Part shown: one piece after another, positions 1 through 5,284 of the stretch
Numbering within the stretch: position 1 is the stretch's first letter
Layout: every line of letters starts with the position of its first letter
Assembly (NCBI GenBank): GCA_015487825.1
Contig: WFOZ01000117.1
Location: 1 to 6,794, forward strand
Reading direction: 5' to 3'
From: Planctomycetaceae bacterium
Lineage (GTDB): Bacteria; Planctomycetota; Planctomycetia; Planctomycetales; Planctomycetaceae
DNA: 6,794 bases
Translations under genes and position numbers: made by a program
The notes under the pieces: model-generated
The model's input: the letters and a program-made list of their open reading frames with translations, nothing else
Database searches by the model: none
What the model was told of the DNA's origin: nothing

Positions 1-257
1 GTCAGCGGGGACCCCATTTCAATAATCATTGTTTGGTCTTCAACGATAACATCTGCTTCGGTGCCGAAGTTGGTCTTCTTCCATCCGTTGAGCGTCTTGC
101 CATCGAATAGCGGAATCCACTTTTCACAATCGTTTTGTTTTTCCTTTTTGACAGCCGGCTCCTCAGCCGAAACTGAAACAGAAGTAACGGTACCGACCAG
201 GCAGACCAAACCGGCGAGCAGAAAAAATCTTCCAATATAATTACAGGAAAAGAGCAT
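1..257 (-). CDS. Secreted DUF1080 / 3-keto-disaccharide hydrolase-type protein, N-terminal part
   Basis: Partial gene: 85 codons from an ATG at 257, reading off the left edge. The first ~31 residues form a Sec signal peptide: MLFSCNYIGR, a hydrophobic core FFLLAGLVCLVG, then a small-residue stretch ending VSVSA before EEPAVKKEK. The mature start contains WIPLFDGKTLNGWKK (about residues 47-61), the hallmark opening strand of the 3-keto-disaccharide hydrolase domain (DUF1080, PF06439). It is followed by the usual 'V..DQTMIIEMGSPL' stretch. Family members are concanavalin-like beta-sandwich proteins, very abundant in planctomycetes and linked to carbohydrate breakdown; the exact substrate cannot be read from this fragment. 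An AAAGG ribosome binding site lies 9 bases before the ATG. The gene is on the same strand as the amidohydrolase upstream (82-base gap). Family assignment is fairly secure; enzymatic activity is inferred. Confidence 0.85.
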   Translation of the reverse strand, partial: MLFSCNYIGRFFLLAGLVCLVGTVTSVSVSAEEPAVKKEKQNDCEKWIPLFDGKTLNGWKKTNFGTEADVIVEDQTMIIEMGSPL

Positions 258-339
258 TCGATATTACCTTTTTGTTGAAGTTGATGAGGTTTGAAGAGAG
301 TGTCGCAACGCTCTACTTTGGCTGCCACCAGGCTGATTT

Positions 340-1542
340 TCAAGGGCCTGCCAGATTTACGGTTTCGACATAAGTTAGTGGTCCAATTAAATCTCGCCAC
401 TCTGTAAACGGTATGGAAGAATCATTCTGAGTGCGAACGACCGTCCAGCAGGCTCGCTGCCCCACTTCGATACTAACAGGATCGCCGCACGCTCGCCAAC
501 CGTTAACCGTTGCCATGCGAAGAATTTGCTCCGCTTCCCGGGAATTCGCCTTCTCTCCCAAAAATTGTACTTCCTTCCATAAATTGAGATCAGGATTTGA
601 ACCACGCCCATCGGTGCCAATCGCGACGTTAATTCCCGAATCAACCATTTCACGCCAGCGGTGATTTTCATGCTTGAAAAACGCATGGGTTCGCGGGCAG
701 TAAACGACCGACATTTGGGGTTCGCCTGCAAGGAATTGAATCTCCTGCTCACTCAAGTAATTACCATGTGCCAGAAGTGTCCGCGGAGCCTGCGAAAGAA
801 TGCGAAGATAGTCGAGCGGTTTGGTTCCCTCTTCAATCATTTGTGAGTCCCACAGATCGAGCCGTCTGAGCATCTCGACCAGTTCGCCGCTTCCCGATTT
901 CATCAACTCCAGTTCTGCTCGGGTTTCAGCCAGGTGCATCGTCACAGGTAACGTGTATTCACAGGCCCATTGAACGCATTGCTGTAACAGTTCCGGCCGC
1001 ACGGTGTAGGGAGCATGTGGACTGAGTCCCAGGGAGTGCCGATCACGATATCGCTTCAGAAAAGCAGCGACTATTTCTTTCTGTTCTTTCACAGCTTGCG
1101 GGGTTAAGCCAATCAGTTCGCGAAACAGTAACAGCGAAAGACCGGTTTTATGCAAGCCATATTCCAACTGCGAATGCGTCACAATTTCCCCGATTAGAGC
1201 CACGCCTGATTTAACAGATTCACTAATCCCCAGTTCAATCGCCTGTTGAACATTATCATTGGCTCGCCGCCGGGCAATTGTTTTTCCGATCCAGTTGGTA
1301 AATGGCAATGCGGGGGAAAGAGGCTGTTTCAAATCGGAAAATTCCAGATGAGCATGTACATTCGCCAGCGGCGGGATGATCGCTGCATTCCCCAGATCGA
1401 TAGCTTCTGCAACCTGACTGGTGGTAATCTCTGTGATGATCCCCTGCTGCGAAATCAACGTGACATCTTCAAGAAGCGTCGAAGAAACGCCATCCCACAG
1501 GTAAGCCACCTTCACACATTGCCGGGAGTTTGAATCAATCAC
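340..1542 (-). CDS. Metal-dependent amidohydrolase (chlorohydrolase / aminodeoxyfutalosine deaminase-like)
   Basis: A 400-residue cytosolic TIM-barrel hydrolase of the amidohydrolase superfamily; no signal peptide. Metal and catalytic residues are all visible: HxH in NVHAHLEF (H63, H65), H176 in SPHAPYT, the H203/E206 pair in MHLAET, H259 in LLAHGN, H286 in YCPRTHAFF, and D311 in GTDGRGSN. This pattern fits the mononuclear-metal deaminase branch (MtaD/SsnA/TrzN type), where H203 would bind metal, E206 would activate water and D311 complete the site. The HLEFS continuation after HxH and HLAETRAE-type helix recall proteins annotated as aminodeoxyfutalosine deaminase (menaquinone synthesis), but no mqn gene is nearby, so the substrate stays open. 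The start is GTG at 1542: an in-frame TGA lies upstream at 1573-1575 and no other standard start lies between; the ribosome binding site is weak (GGA, 7 bases away). Usual PGLVNAHTH reads PPLANVHAH here. Confidence 0.9.
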   Translation of the reverse strand: MIDSNSRQCVKVAYLWDGVSSTLLEDVTLISQQGIITEITTSQVAEAIDLGNAAIIPPLANVHAHLEFSDLKQPLSPALPFTNWIGKTIARRRANDNVQQAIELGISESVKSGVALIGEIVTHSQLEYGLHKTGLSLLLFRELIGLTPQAVKEQKEIVAAFLKRYRDRHSLGLSPHAPYTVRPELLQQCVQWACEYTLPVTMHLAETRAELELMKSGSGELVEMLRRLDLWDSQMIEEGTKPLDYLRILSQAPRTLLAHGNYLSEQEIQFLAGEPQMSVVYCPRTHAFFKHENHRWREMVDSGINVAIGTDGRGSNPDLNLWKEVQFLGEKANSREAEQILRMATVNGWRACGDPVSIEVGQRACWTVVRTQNDSSIPFTEWRDLIGPLTYVETVNLAGP

Positions 1543-1642
1543 TGATGAATCCAGAAATACGACTCGACGGTTTCAATAACCACCAGACGATGAAACGAGC
1601 TGCCCGGGCTCTTGTGCCAGCAGAATCGATATGCGTGTATTG
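1543..1642. other. Short intergenic gap, no gene seen
   Basis: Gap between the beta-helix stop and the amidohydrolase GTG. On the minus strand it holds only a very small hairpin (GAGC/GCTC, 7-base loop) with no T-run. No promoter was found that I would defend. The frame of the amidohydrolase remains open only back to the TGA at 1573-1575. Confidence 0.5.
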
Positions 1643-3061
1643 TCATTTCGTCAACAAGTTATCAACAATCTGATTATTCGTTCCACCCACAATTTTCATC
1701 GCAACGCCGCTGGCATCCTTTCGGTTGTCGTCGATCAGGCAGTCGGAAACACGCGAGTTGGTAACTTCCTCTAACAACAATCCGCATTTCCCGTAATCGA
1801 GAATGGTGCAGTTGGTCACATTCATGCGATCACATTTTCGCAACGTCATCGCAGCGGGAATGTCCCCCACTCCATAAATATGATTGGCCGAAATCGTACA
1901 CCCCGAGCAATTATTGAAGACGATACCGTGATGAGATATTGAACCGTCACCATAATGGTAGCGCGGGTTGCGGTCAAAAACATTACTTGCCATCACGACA
2001 TTTTTGCACTGTTCGATAAGAACATCCTGGGCATAACCTTTCCAGATCGTATTGCCGGTAATGGTAACTGCGCGGGCATATTTTATCTCGACATTGGTCT
2101 GCACATCGGAAAGGACATTATCTGAAATCGTAATGTTCCCATGCCTTTGTTCGTCTGTGACAGAACGTACTGTCGAGAAACAATTGATGCGAATATTGGC
2201 CGAATCCGGTGCATTATGAGAATGCTGGATCGTGCAGCCGACAATTGCCACTTCGCCCAGTGAAGTTTCTCTCGCATCGAGATCGATATTGGCAGCCGGT
2301 GCTGAATCCGGCCCCCCCATGTTTCCTTCGATATCACAGGTACCGATTTGCAGGTTACGAATTTCGCTGTGTCGCGAAACAATGCCACCTCCCGCATTAT
2401 AACTGATGTGACAATTAGCCACGTTAATCTGATGCAGATTCAGATGATCCAGAAACAGGCCGATTCCCCGGTTGTGATACAGATGGCACTCGGAAAGAAT
2501 TACATTACGATTTCGTTTGATCAGCCGGACGCCATGTAACGCATCGTGAACGACAAGCCGGGTGATAGTCAGTTGCATCGTGCCGATCGCTTCAAGACCG
2601 CTCGCTTCGGCATGGTCGCCCACAATCTCGATTCCATCAACCAGCGGCGTGCGTTGATTTGCCCAGACATTTTCCTTCACAGTGTGCGGTGCAGCGGTTC
2701 CGCCATGTGTTCCAACAAACCGAAATGCAGGACCGGCTCCCGCCATGATAATTTGAGCGACGCCTTCCCCGTGCAGCGATGTATAACCAACTTTTTCAAG
2801 ATCGATTTCAATCGTTTTTGAAATGCGATATTTCCCCTTCGGAAAGCGAATTCCACCACGTTGGCTGTTAATCGCATTTTGAATCGCTTCGGTATCATCG
2901 GTTTTCCCATCTCCCGTTGCCCCGAAAGCAGTGACGGTAACAGGCTCGCCCAGAAGCGGTTTCGCAGCCGGTTTCTTTTGCAGAACTGGCTCAAAAGATT
3001 GACAAATCGCACCAAGACTAAACACGGCTGCAATTACCAAAAGAAGCGTCGTATTTCGCAT
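1643..3061 (-). CDS. Secreted right-handed beta-helix protein (pectate-lyase superfamily)
   Basis: A 472-residue exported protein. Residues 1 to ~21 are a signal peptide (MRNTTLLLVIAAVFSLGAIC). After a linker, VTVTAFGATGDGKTDDTEAIQNAI (residues 41-64; key residues FGATGDGKTDDT) is the signature N-terminal turn of the Pect-lyase/RHGA/epimerase family (PF12708), followed by RFPKGKYRIS (72-81), the first coil. From ~140 to the end, short coils recur about every 20-25 residues with N/C ladders: ISYNAGGGIV (219-228), ISDNVLSDV (312-320), ITGNTIW (334-340), MASNVFD (357-363), ISANHIYG (390-397), VTNCTILD (415-422), VSDCLIDD (438-445). This is a parallel beta-helix of polysaccharide lyase, glycosidase or epimerase type. 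Catalytic residues cannot be placed with confidence, so the activity is unassigned. The ATG at 3061 has AGAGA about 8 bases upstream. The neighbouring secreted DUF1080 gene is consistent with glycan use, but this is only suggestive. Confidence 0.88.
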   Translation of the reverse strand: MRNTTLLLVIAAVFSLGAICQSFEPVLQKKPAAKPLLGEPVTVTAFGATGDGKTDDTEAIQNAINSQRGGIRFPKGKYRISKTIEIDLEKVGYTSLHGEGVAQIIMAGAGPAFRFVGTHGGTAAPHTVKENVWANQRTPLVDGIEIVGDHAEASGLEAIGTMQLTITRLVVHDALHGVRLIKRNRNVILSECHLYHNRGIGLFLDHLNLHQINVANCHISYNAGGGIVSRHSEIRNLQIGTCDIEGNMGGPDSAPAANIDLDARETSLGEVAIVGCTIQHSHNAPDSANIRINCFSTVRSVTDEQRHGNITISDNVLSDVQTNVEIKYARAVTITGNTIWKGYAQDVLIEQCKNVVMASNVFDRNPRYHYGDGSISHHGIVFNNCSGCTISANHIYGVGDIPAAMTLRKCDRMNVTNCTILDYGKCGLLLEEVTNSRVSDCLIDDNRKDASGVAMKIVGGTNNQIVDNLLTK

Positions 3062-3164
3062 AACGGGTTCTCTTTTCTGTGCGGTAAGTTTGTCGTTTAT
3101 CGAAATCCGTAAAAATTCATAACGTGAAATTCAAATGCATGAAACAATTTGTATTACCAACGAT

Positions 3165-3191
3165 AAAAGTTTGCGAACGGCTCGCAAATTT
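3165..3191 (-). terminator. Candidate Rho-independent terminator after thyX
   Basis: Read on the minus strand, AAATTTGCGA and TCGCAAACTT flank a GCCGT loop: seven perfect pairs (TTTGCGA at 3170-3176 with TCGCAAA at 3182-3188), then a mismatch and two more A/T pairs. The 3' arm runs into CTTTTATCG, a short T-run, on the minus strand. It lies 58-84 bases after the thyX stop and about 100 bases before the beta-helix start, the right place to end the thyX transcript. The T-run is short, so this is a moderate call. Confidence 0.45.
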
Positions 3192-3219
3192 CAGAAAAAT
3201 ATCAATTTGGTTACGGCTA

Positions 3220-3257
3220 TCAGAATGAACCAGCCGTGCCAGTTTTTTTCATTCTGA
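3220..3257 (-). repeat. 10-base inverted repeat spanning the thyX stop codon
   Basis: TCAGAATGAA (3220-3229) and TTCATTCTGA (3248-3257) are exact reverse complements, separated by 18 bases. In the thyX mRNA one arm contains the last sense codon and the TGA stop. A competing shorter pairing exists: ACGGCT (3213-3218) with AGCCGT (3232-3237). Neither is followed by a T-run, so these are not classical terminators; they may protect the 3' end or influence termination. Confidence 0.5.
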
Positions 3258-4157
3258 AGCAACCAGCCCGATGCGTTGCAGTTTCGATTTGCATTCGTCT
3301 CGTTCTCTGCAACGCTTCAGACTCTTCCAGGTTTCGTCTTGTACTTCCATGAAAATTTCTTCGCTGAACGGCGGCGATATCTTCTGTTCTGCCGCACGCT
3401 CATTAAGCCGTTGCATCACGCCGATATCGAGCCGTGTGAAAAACATCGATTCCCTGCGGTAATCAACAAAAGCTTCCCAGACGATCGGGAATAACGGCTT
3501 GACAATTTTTTCGCCGATTGTGGTTGCATACTGTCGAATTTCAAGCTGGGCATGCGAATCCATTCTTAACGAAAGGAAATTGAGCAGGTTATGCAAATCG
3601 ATTTTCCAGTACGCTTCGGTGTAAGTGCAAAGCGGTAAATCTTTGCGTGCCAACTCGCGAGCCACTCCCGCTTCGAGCCGTTCATCGTACAACTGACGAG
3701 CGGAAAGCTGGAATGCCTGTTCCGATTCAGATAACTTTATCCCCTGCTCTTCGGAAAGAGGCCGAGCAGAACCTTGCCGATTCGATTCCGACTGCGTTCT
3801 CCACTGATCGGGCGGCGTGGTTTGTGCCGAGTCAATCGCGACAGAATAGCGGGTACTGTATTCGTTCACGTTAGCGGTACGATGTCGAATCCATTGACGC
3901 CAGCAATCCATCGGTACACGCACCAGGATTTTAATCTCCGCCATTTCAAACGGTGTCGTATGTCTGTTTCTAAGCAGGTAACGTATTAATGTGCGGTCAT
4001 CAGAAACTTTTTTCGTCCCCTCGCCATAACTGACCCGTGCCGCCTGAACAACACTCGAATCGTTCCCCATTACATCGACCAGACAAACAAAGCCATCATC
4101 AAGCACCTGGAATTTTTCCCAGCGAAGTTGGTCAATTGTTGAATTCTCATCCGTCAT
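3249..4157 (-). CDS. thyX: Flavin-dependent thymidylate synthase ThyX
   Basis: A 302-residue cytosolic enzyme making dTMP from dUMP with methylene-tetrahydrofolate, FAD and NADPH. The ThyX signature RHRX7S is exact: RHRTANVNEYS at residues 91-101. Other family landmarks: ARVSYG (40-45), RHTTPFE (65-71; the His is a conserved FAD/dUMP-site residue), QSESNRQGSA (122-131), and the C-terminal half of the fold in GVARELARKDLPLCTYTEAY (164-183) followed by NLLNFLSLRMDSHAQLEIRQYA (190-211), with the conserved R..AQ.EIR pattern. It is longer than the ~220-residue compact enzymes, with about 60 extra C-terminal residues including a charged tail rich in R/E/K. The start at 4157 is well supported by AGGAG 10 bases upstream. 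A likely promoter lies just upstream and it is divergent from the His-rich protein gene. No thyA or dihydrofolate reductase gene is present in the window. Confidence 0.97.
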   Translation of the reverse strand: MTDENSTIDQLRWEKFQVLDDGFVCLVDVMGNDSSVVQAARVSYGEGTKKVSDDRTLIRYLLRNRHTTPFEMAEIKILVRVPMDCWRQWIRHRTANVNEYSTRYSVAIDSAQTTPPDQWRTQSESNRQGSARPLSEEQGIKLSESEQAFQLSARQLYDERLEAGVARELARKDLPLCTYTEAYWKIDLHNLLNFLSLRMDSHAQLEIRQYATTIGEKIVKPLFPIVWEAFVDYRRESMFFTRLDIGVMQRLNERAAEQKISPPFSEEIFMEVQDETWKSLKRCRERDECKSKLQRIGLVASE

Positions 4158-4190
4158 TTGAAAAGCTCTCCTAGAATGTTTTTTAGTTCG

Positions 4191-4219
4191 ATTTTAGCAG
4201 AGACAGACCAGACTGACAG
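4191..4219 (-). promoter_or_regulatory. Likely thyX promoter (sigma-70 type)
   Basis: On the minus strand: -35 CTGTCA (4214-4219, 4 of 6 consensus) and -10 TAAAAT (4191-4196, 5 of 6), exactly 17 bases apart. Transcription would start about 25 bases before the ATG at 4157, leaving the AGGAG site in the leader. The left arm of the 14-base inverted repeat begins 9 bases upstream of the -35 box. Planctomycete consensus sequences are poorly known, so confidence is moderate. Confidence 0.4.
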
Positions 4220-4227
4220 TTTGCGAG

Positions 4228-4310
4228 GGTTCAATATCCCGGTTTTCTCAAATAATGATGCAGTCTTTCGAAAATTCTGCTACGCTGCTTCCCAAACGGG
4301 ATATTGAACC
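4228..4310. repeat. Perfect 14-base inverted repeat in the divergent thyX / His-rich gene region
   Basis: GGTTCAATATCCCG at 4228-4241 is the exact reverse complement of CGGGATATTGAACC at 4297-4310, with a 55-base spacer; two further A/T pairs follow after one mismatch on the inner side. The spacer holds a weaker nested hairpin (GCAG 4260-4263 / CTGC 4277-4280 with TTT/AAA inside) and an AATAAT (4251-4256). The left arm abuts the thyX promoter and the right arm ends 30 bases before the His-rich gene ATG. It could be a pair of operator sites, a leader hairpin, or the ends of a tiny non-autonomous element; no target duplication is visible. Confidence 0.75.
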
Positions 4311-4340
4311 ACTTTCAACTTTTCAAGCGGGAGAAATCTC

Positions 4341-4988
4341 ATGAAACGATTCACTTTGATGTTGTGCTGCCTGGCGGTTATCTGCTCATTGGGATTCTGG
4401 AGACTGGCGGTACAGCCGGAGCCGTTTATTCAGGCACAAGAGCGGCATGATCCGTTTGCACGATTTATTCAGGCACAAGAACGTGAGGATCATCGACGAA
4501 TGGAACAGCTTGAAAAGCATCTGGATCAATTGATCCATGAGGCCGAAAAGCTTGAGCGGGCAGGAAAGCATGAACATGCCGAAAAAGTTCGTCACGAAGC
4601 AGAAAAAGTTGAAAAGCATTTGCATCAGATGCACGAACATGCCGAGAGAAGGGAACATCACGAAACAGGAGAGCATCGTTTTGCAGAAGCTGAGCAGAAG
4701 CGAGACCATCTGCTTGAAGCGGCTGAGAACTTGATGCACGCCGGAAAGCCGGAACTGGCAGAACGACTCCACCACGAAGCCGAAGAGATTGAACGACATC
4801 TGCAACAAGCACGTCAAAGCGAACATGGGCATCCGCCACACGGTTCACTTGAACCGATCATGCACGAACTGCACGGTCTTCGTAAAGAAGTCGCAGAATT
4901 ACGGGAACAGATTCACGATCTGCATGAAGTGATTGAACACGCAATCGAAGACCATGGCGATGAAGCAGAAGAAAAGTCTGCGAAATAA
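4341..4988 (+). CDS. Secreted His-rich coiled-coil protein with internal duplication, function unknown
   Basis: A 215-residue exported protein. Residues 1 to ~25 look like a signal peptide (MKRFTLMLCCLAVICSLGFW; Cys pair at 9-10 inside the core). The rest is almost wholly charged helix: 28 of 215 residues are His, with very many Glu. A helical-hairpin unit occurs twice, residues ~61-96 and ~121-156, offset by 60, sharing about 19 of 36 positions, with the pattern L..AE.L..AGK.E.AE...HEAE..E.HL. A shorter 13-residue tandem (FIQAQER at 29-35 and 42-48) opens the mature protein. Residues ~170-205 are a heptad-like coil (LRKEVAELREQIHDLHEVIEH). Similar 'AA..L..AG...EA' helical proteins are common and uncharacterised in planctomycetes. 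Periplasmic metal binding or buffering is plausible from the His/Glu content but unproven. ATG at 4341 is preceded by GGGAG, 7 bases away. Divergent from thyX. Confidence 0.85.
   Translation: MKRFTLMLCCLAVICSLGFWRLAVQPEPFIQAQERHDPFARFIQAQEREDHRRMEQLEKHLDQLIHEAEKLERAGKHEHAEKVRHEAEKVEKHLHQMHEHAERREHHETGEHRFAEAEQKRDHLLEAAENLMHAGKPELAERLHHEAEEIERHLQQARQSEHGHPPHGSLEPIMHELHGLRKEVAELREQIHDLHEVIEHAIEDHGDEAEEKSAK
4425..4480 (+). repeat. 39-base-period direct repeat inside the His-rich gene
   Basis: The 17-base word TTTATTCAGGCACAAGA occurs at 4425-4441 and again at 4464-4480, exactly 39 bases (13 codons) apart, in frame, giving FIQAQER twice. Similarity continues weakly after the word. The near-perfect DNA identity suggests a recent in-frame tandem duplication, unlike the diverged 60-residue duplication further downstream. 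Confidence 0.8.
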
Positions 4989-5002
4989 GCCCCATCAGGT
5001 GA

Positions 5003-5034
5003 CCCGGGAGTGTTAACCTCCGGCTCGCCATTTT
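5003..5034 (+). terminator. GC-rich stem-loop downstream of the His-rich gene, possible terminator
   Basis: GGAG (5007-5010) pairs with CTCC (5018-5021) around a TGTTAAC loop, and CC (5004-5005) pairs with GG (5022-5023) if G5006 bulges. A TTTT run follows at 5031-5034, seven bases after the stem. It begins 15 bases after the stop codon. The T-run is displaced and the stem interrupted, so termination is only possible, not shown. The block could also be a dispersed intergenic repeat. Confidence 0.3.
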
Positions 5035-5068
5035 AATTGGTTTAAGGCAACTATTCAGTGATGAGTGG

Positions 5069-5134
5069 CTGGGGACAAATTGTCGGAAGTGTTGCGAGCA
5101 AATGACGAGACGGTTGGTAACAATTTGCCCCCAG
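5069..5134. repeat. Hairpin A of the composite element
   Basis: CTGGGGACAAATTGT (5069-5083) pairs with ACAATTTGCCCCCAG (5120-5134) in 14 of 15 positions, the exception being A5075 opposite C5128. The 36-base loop holds little structure beyond a TTGC/GCAA pairing. Confidence 0.75.
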
Positions 5135-5154
5135 ATTCAATCAAGTATCCAGTT

Positions 5155-5219
5155 CTGGGGGCAGATTGTGCGAATGTTTTCTGAACATTCACACCATTAT
5201 AATAACAATCTGTCCCCAG
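5155..5219. repeat. Hairpin B of the composite element, with nested hairpin
   Basis: CTGGGGGCAGATTGT (5155-5169) pairs with ACAATCTGTCCCCAG (5205-5219) along all 15 positions if one G-U pair is allowed (G5161/T5213). Its loop contains a second perfect hairpin, GAATGTT (5172-5178) and AACATTC (5184-5190) around TTCTG. It also contains TATAAT (5198-5203). Confidence 0.75.
5198..5203 (+). promoter_or_regulatory. Perfect -10 hexamer inside the repeat, possible aroE promoter
   Basis: TATAAT matches the sigma-70 -10 consensus 6 of 6 and points toward aroE. No good -35 lies 16-18 bases upstream (the region reads ATGTTTTC), and there is no extended TG. Transcription from here would start near 5210 and give a leader of about 75 bases containing most of repeat arm 4. 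Confidence 0.3.
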
Positions 5220-5284
5220 CCACCCTCCGCTAAGTAGCTACGGTTCAGGCTGCGAATGAGTAATGAATAAGAGAAATACACACT

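Larger units (their letters stand above)
5065..5223. repeat. Composite four-arm palindromic element (REPIN/MITE-like)
   Basis: Four copies of a CTGGGGxCAxATTGT word alternate in orientation. Arm 1 is GTGGCTGGGGACAAATTGT (5065-5083, +). Arm 2 is ACAATTTGCCCCCAG (5120-5134, inverted). Arm 3 is CTGGGGGCAGATTGT (5155-5169, +). Arm 4 is ACAATCTGTCCCCAGCCAC (5205-5223, inverted). Arms 1 and 4 are terminal inverted repeats matching 18 of 19; arms 2 and 3 match 14 of 15. It can fold as two adjacent hairpins or one long cruciform. No target duplication and no transposase are present. REP-type repeats mobilised by Y1 (RAYT) transposases have this kind of architecture; the assignment here is inference. 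Confidence 0.85.

Noticed and set aside
297..314. Small hairpin AGAGTGT / ACGCTCT between the amidohydrolase and the DUF1080 gene.
   Set aside because: On the transcribed minus strand the stem has a C/A mismatch and no T-run follows, so it does not support a terminator call.
26..400. A 124-codon minus-strand frame overlapping the ends of two genes.
   Set aside because: It overlaps the 3' end of the amidohydrolase and the signal-peptide region of the DUF1080 gene, which both have strong family signatures; its own product shows no recognisable motif.
1543..1642. A short open minus-strand frame ending at the TGA at 1573-1575 upstream of the amidohydrolase.
   Set aside because: It has no convincing start or ribosome binding site and its upstream part runs into the beta-helix gene in another frame.
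4221..4242. GGTTCAATATCCC resembles a tRNA T-arm.
   Set aside because: The five-base T-stem does not pair (only GGG/CCC-like pairs with a wobble), and no anticodon or acceptor arm can be formed from flanking sequence. The word is better explained as one arm of the 14-base inverted repeat.
4386..4848. Long minus-strand open frames (127 and 151 codons) opposite the His-rich gene.
   Set aside because: They arise from the repetitive GAA/CAT/CAC-rich codons of the plus-strand gene, lack credible ribosome binding sites and have unnatural composition (Phe/Leu/Met-rich or Ala/Val/Arg-rich).
5065..5223. A CRISPR array, because similar words recur about every 35-50 bases.
   Set aside because: Copies alternate in orientation rather than being direct repeats, there are only four, and no cas genes are present; an inverted-repeat element explains them.
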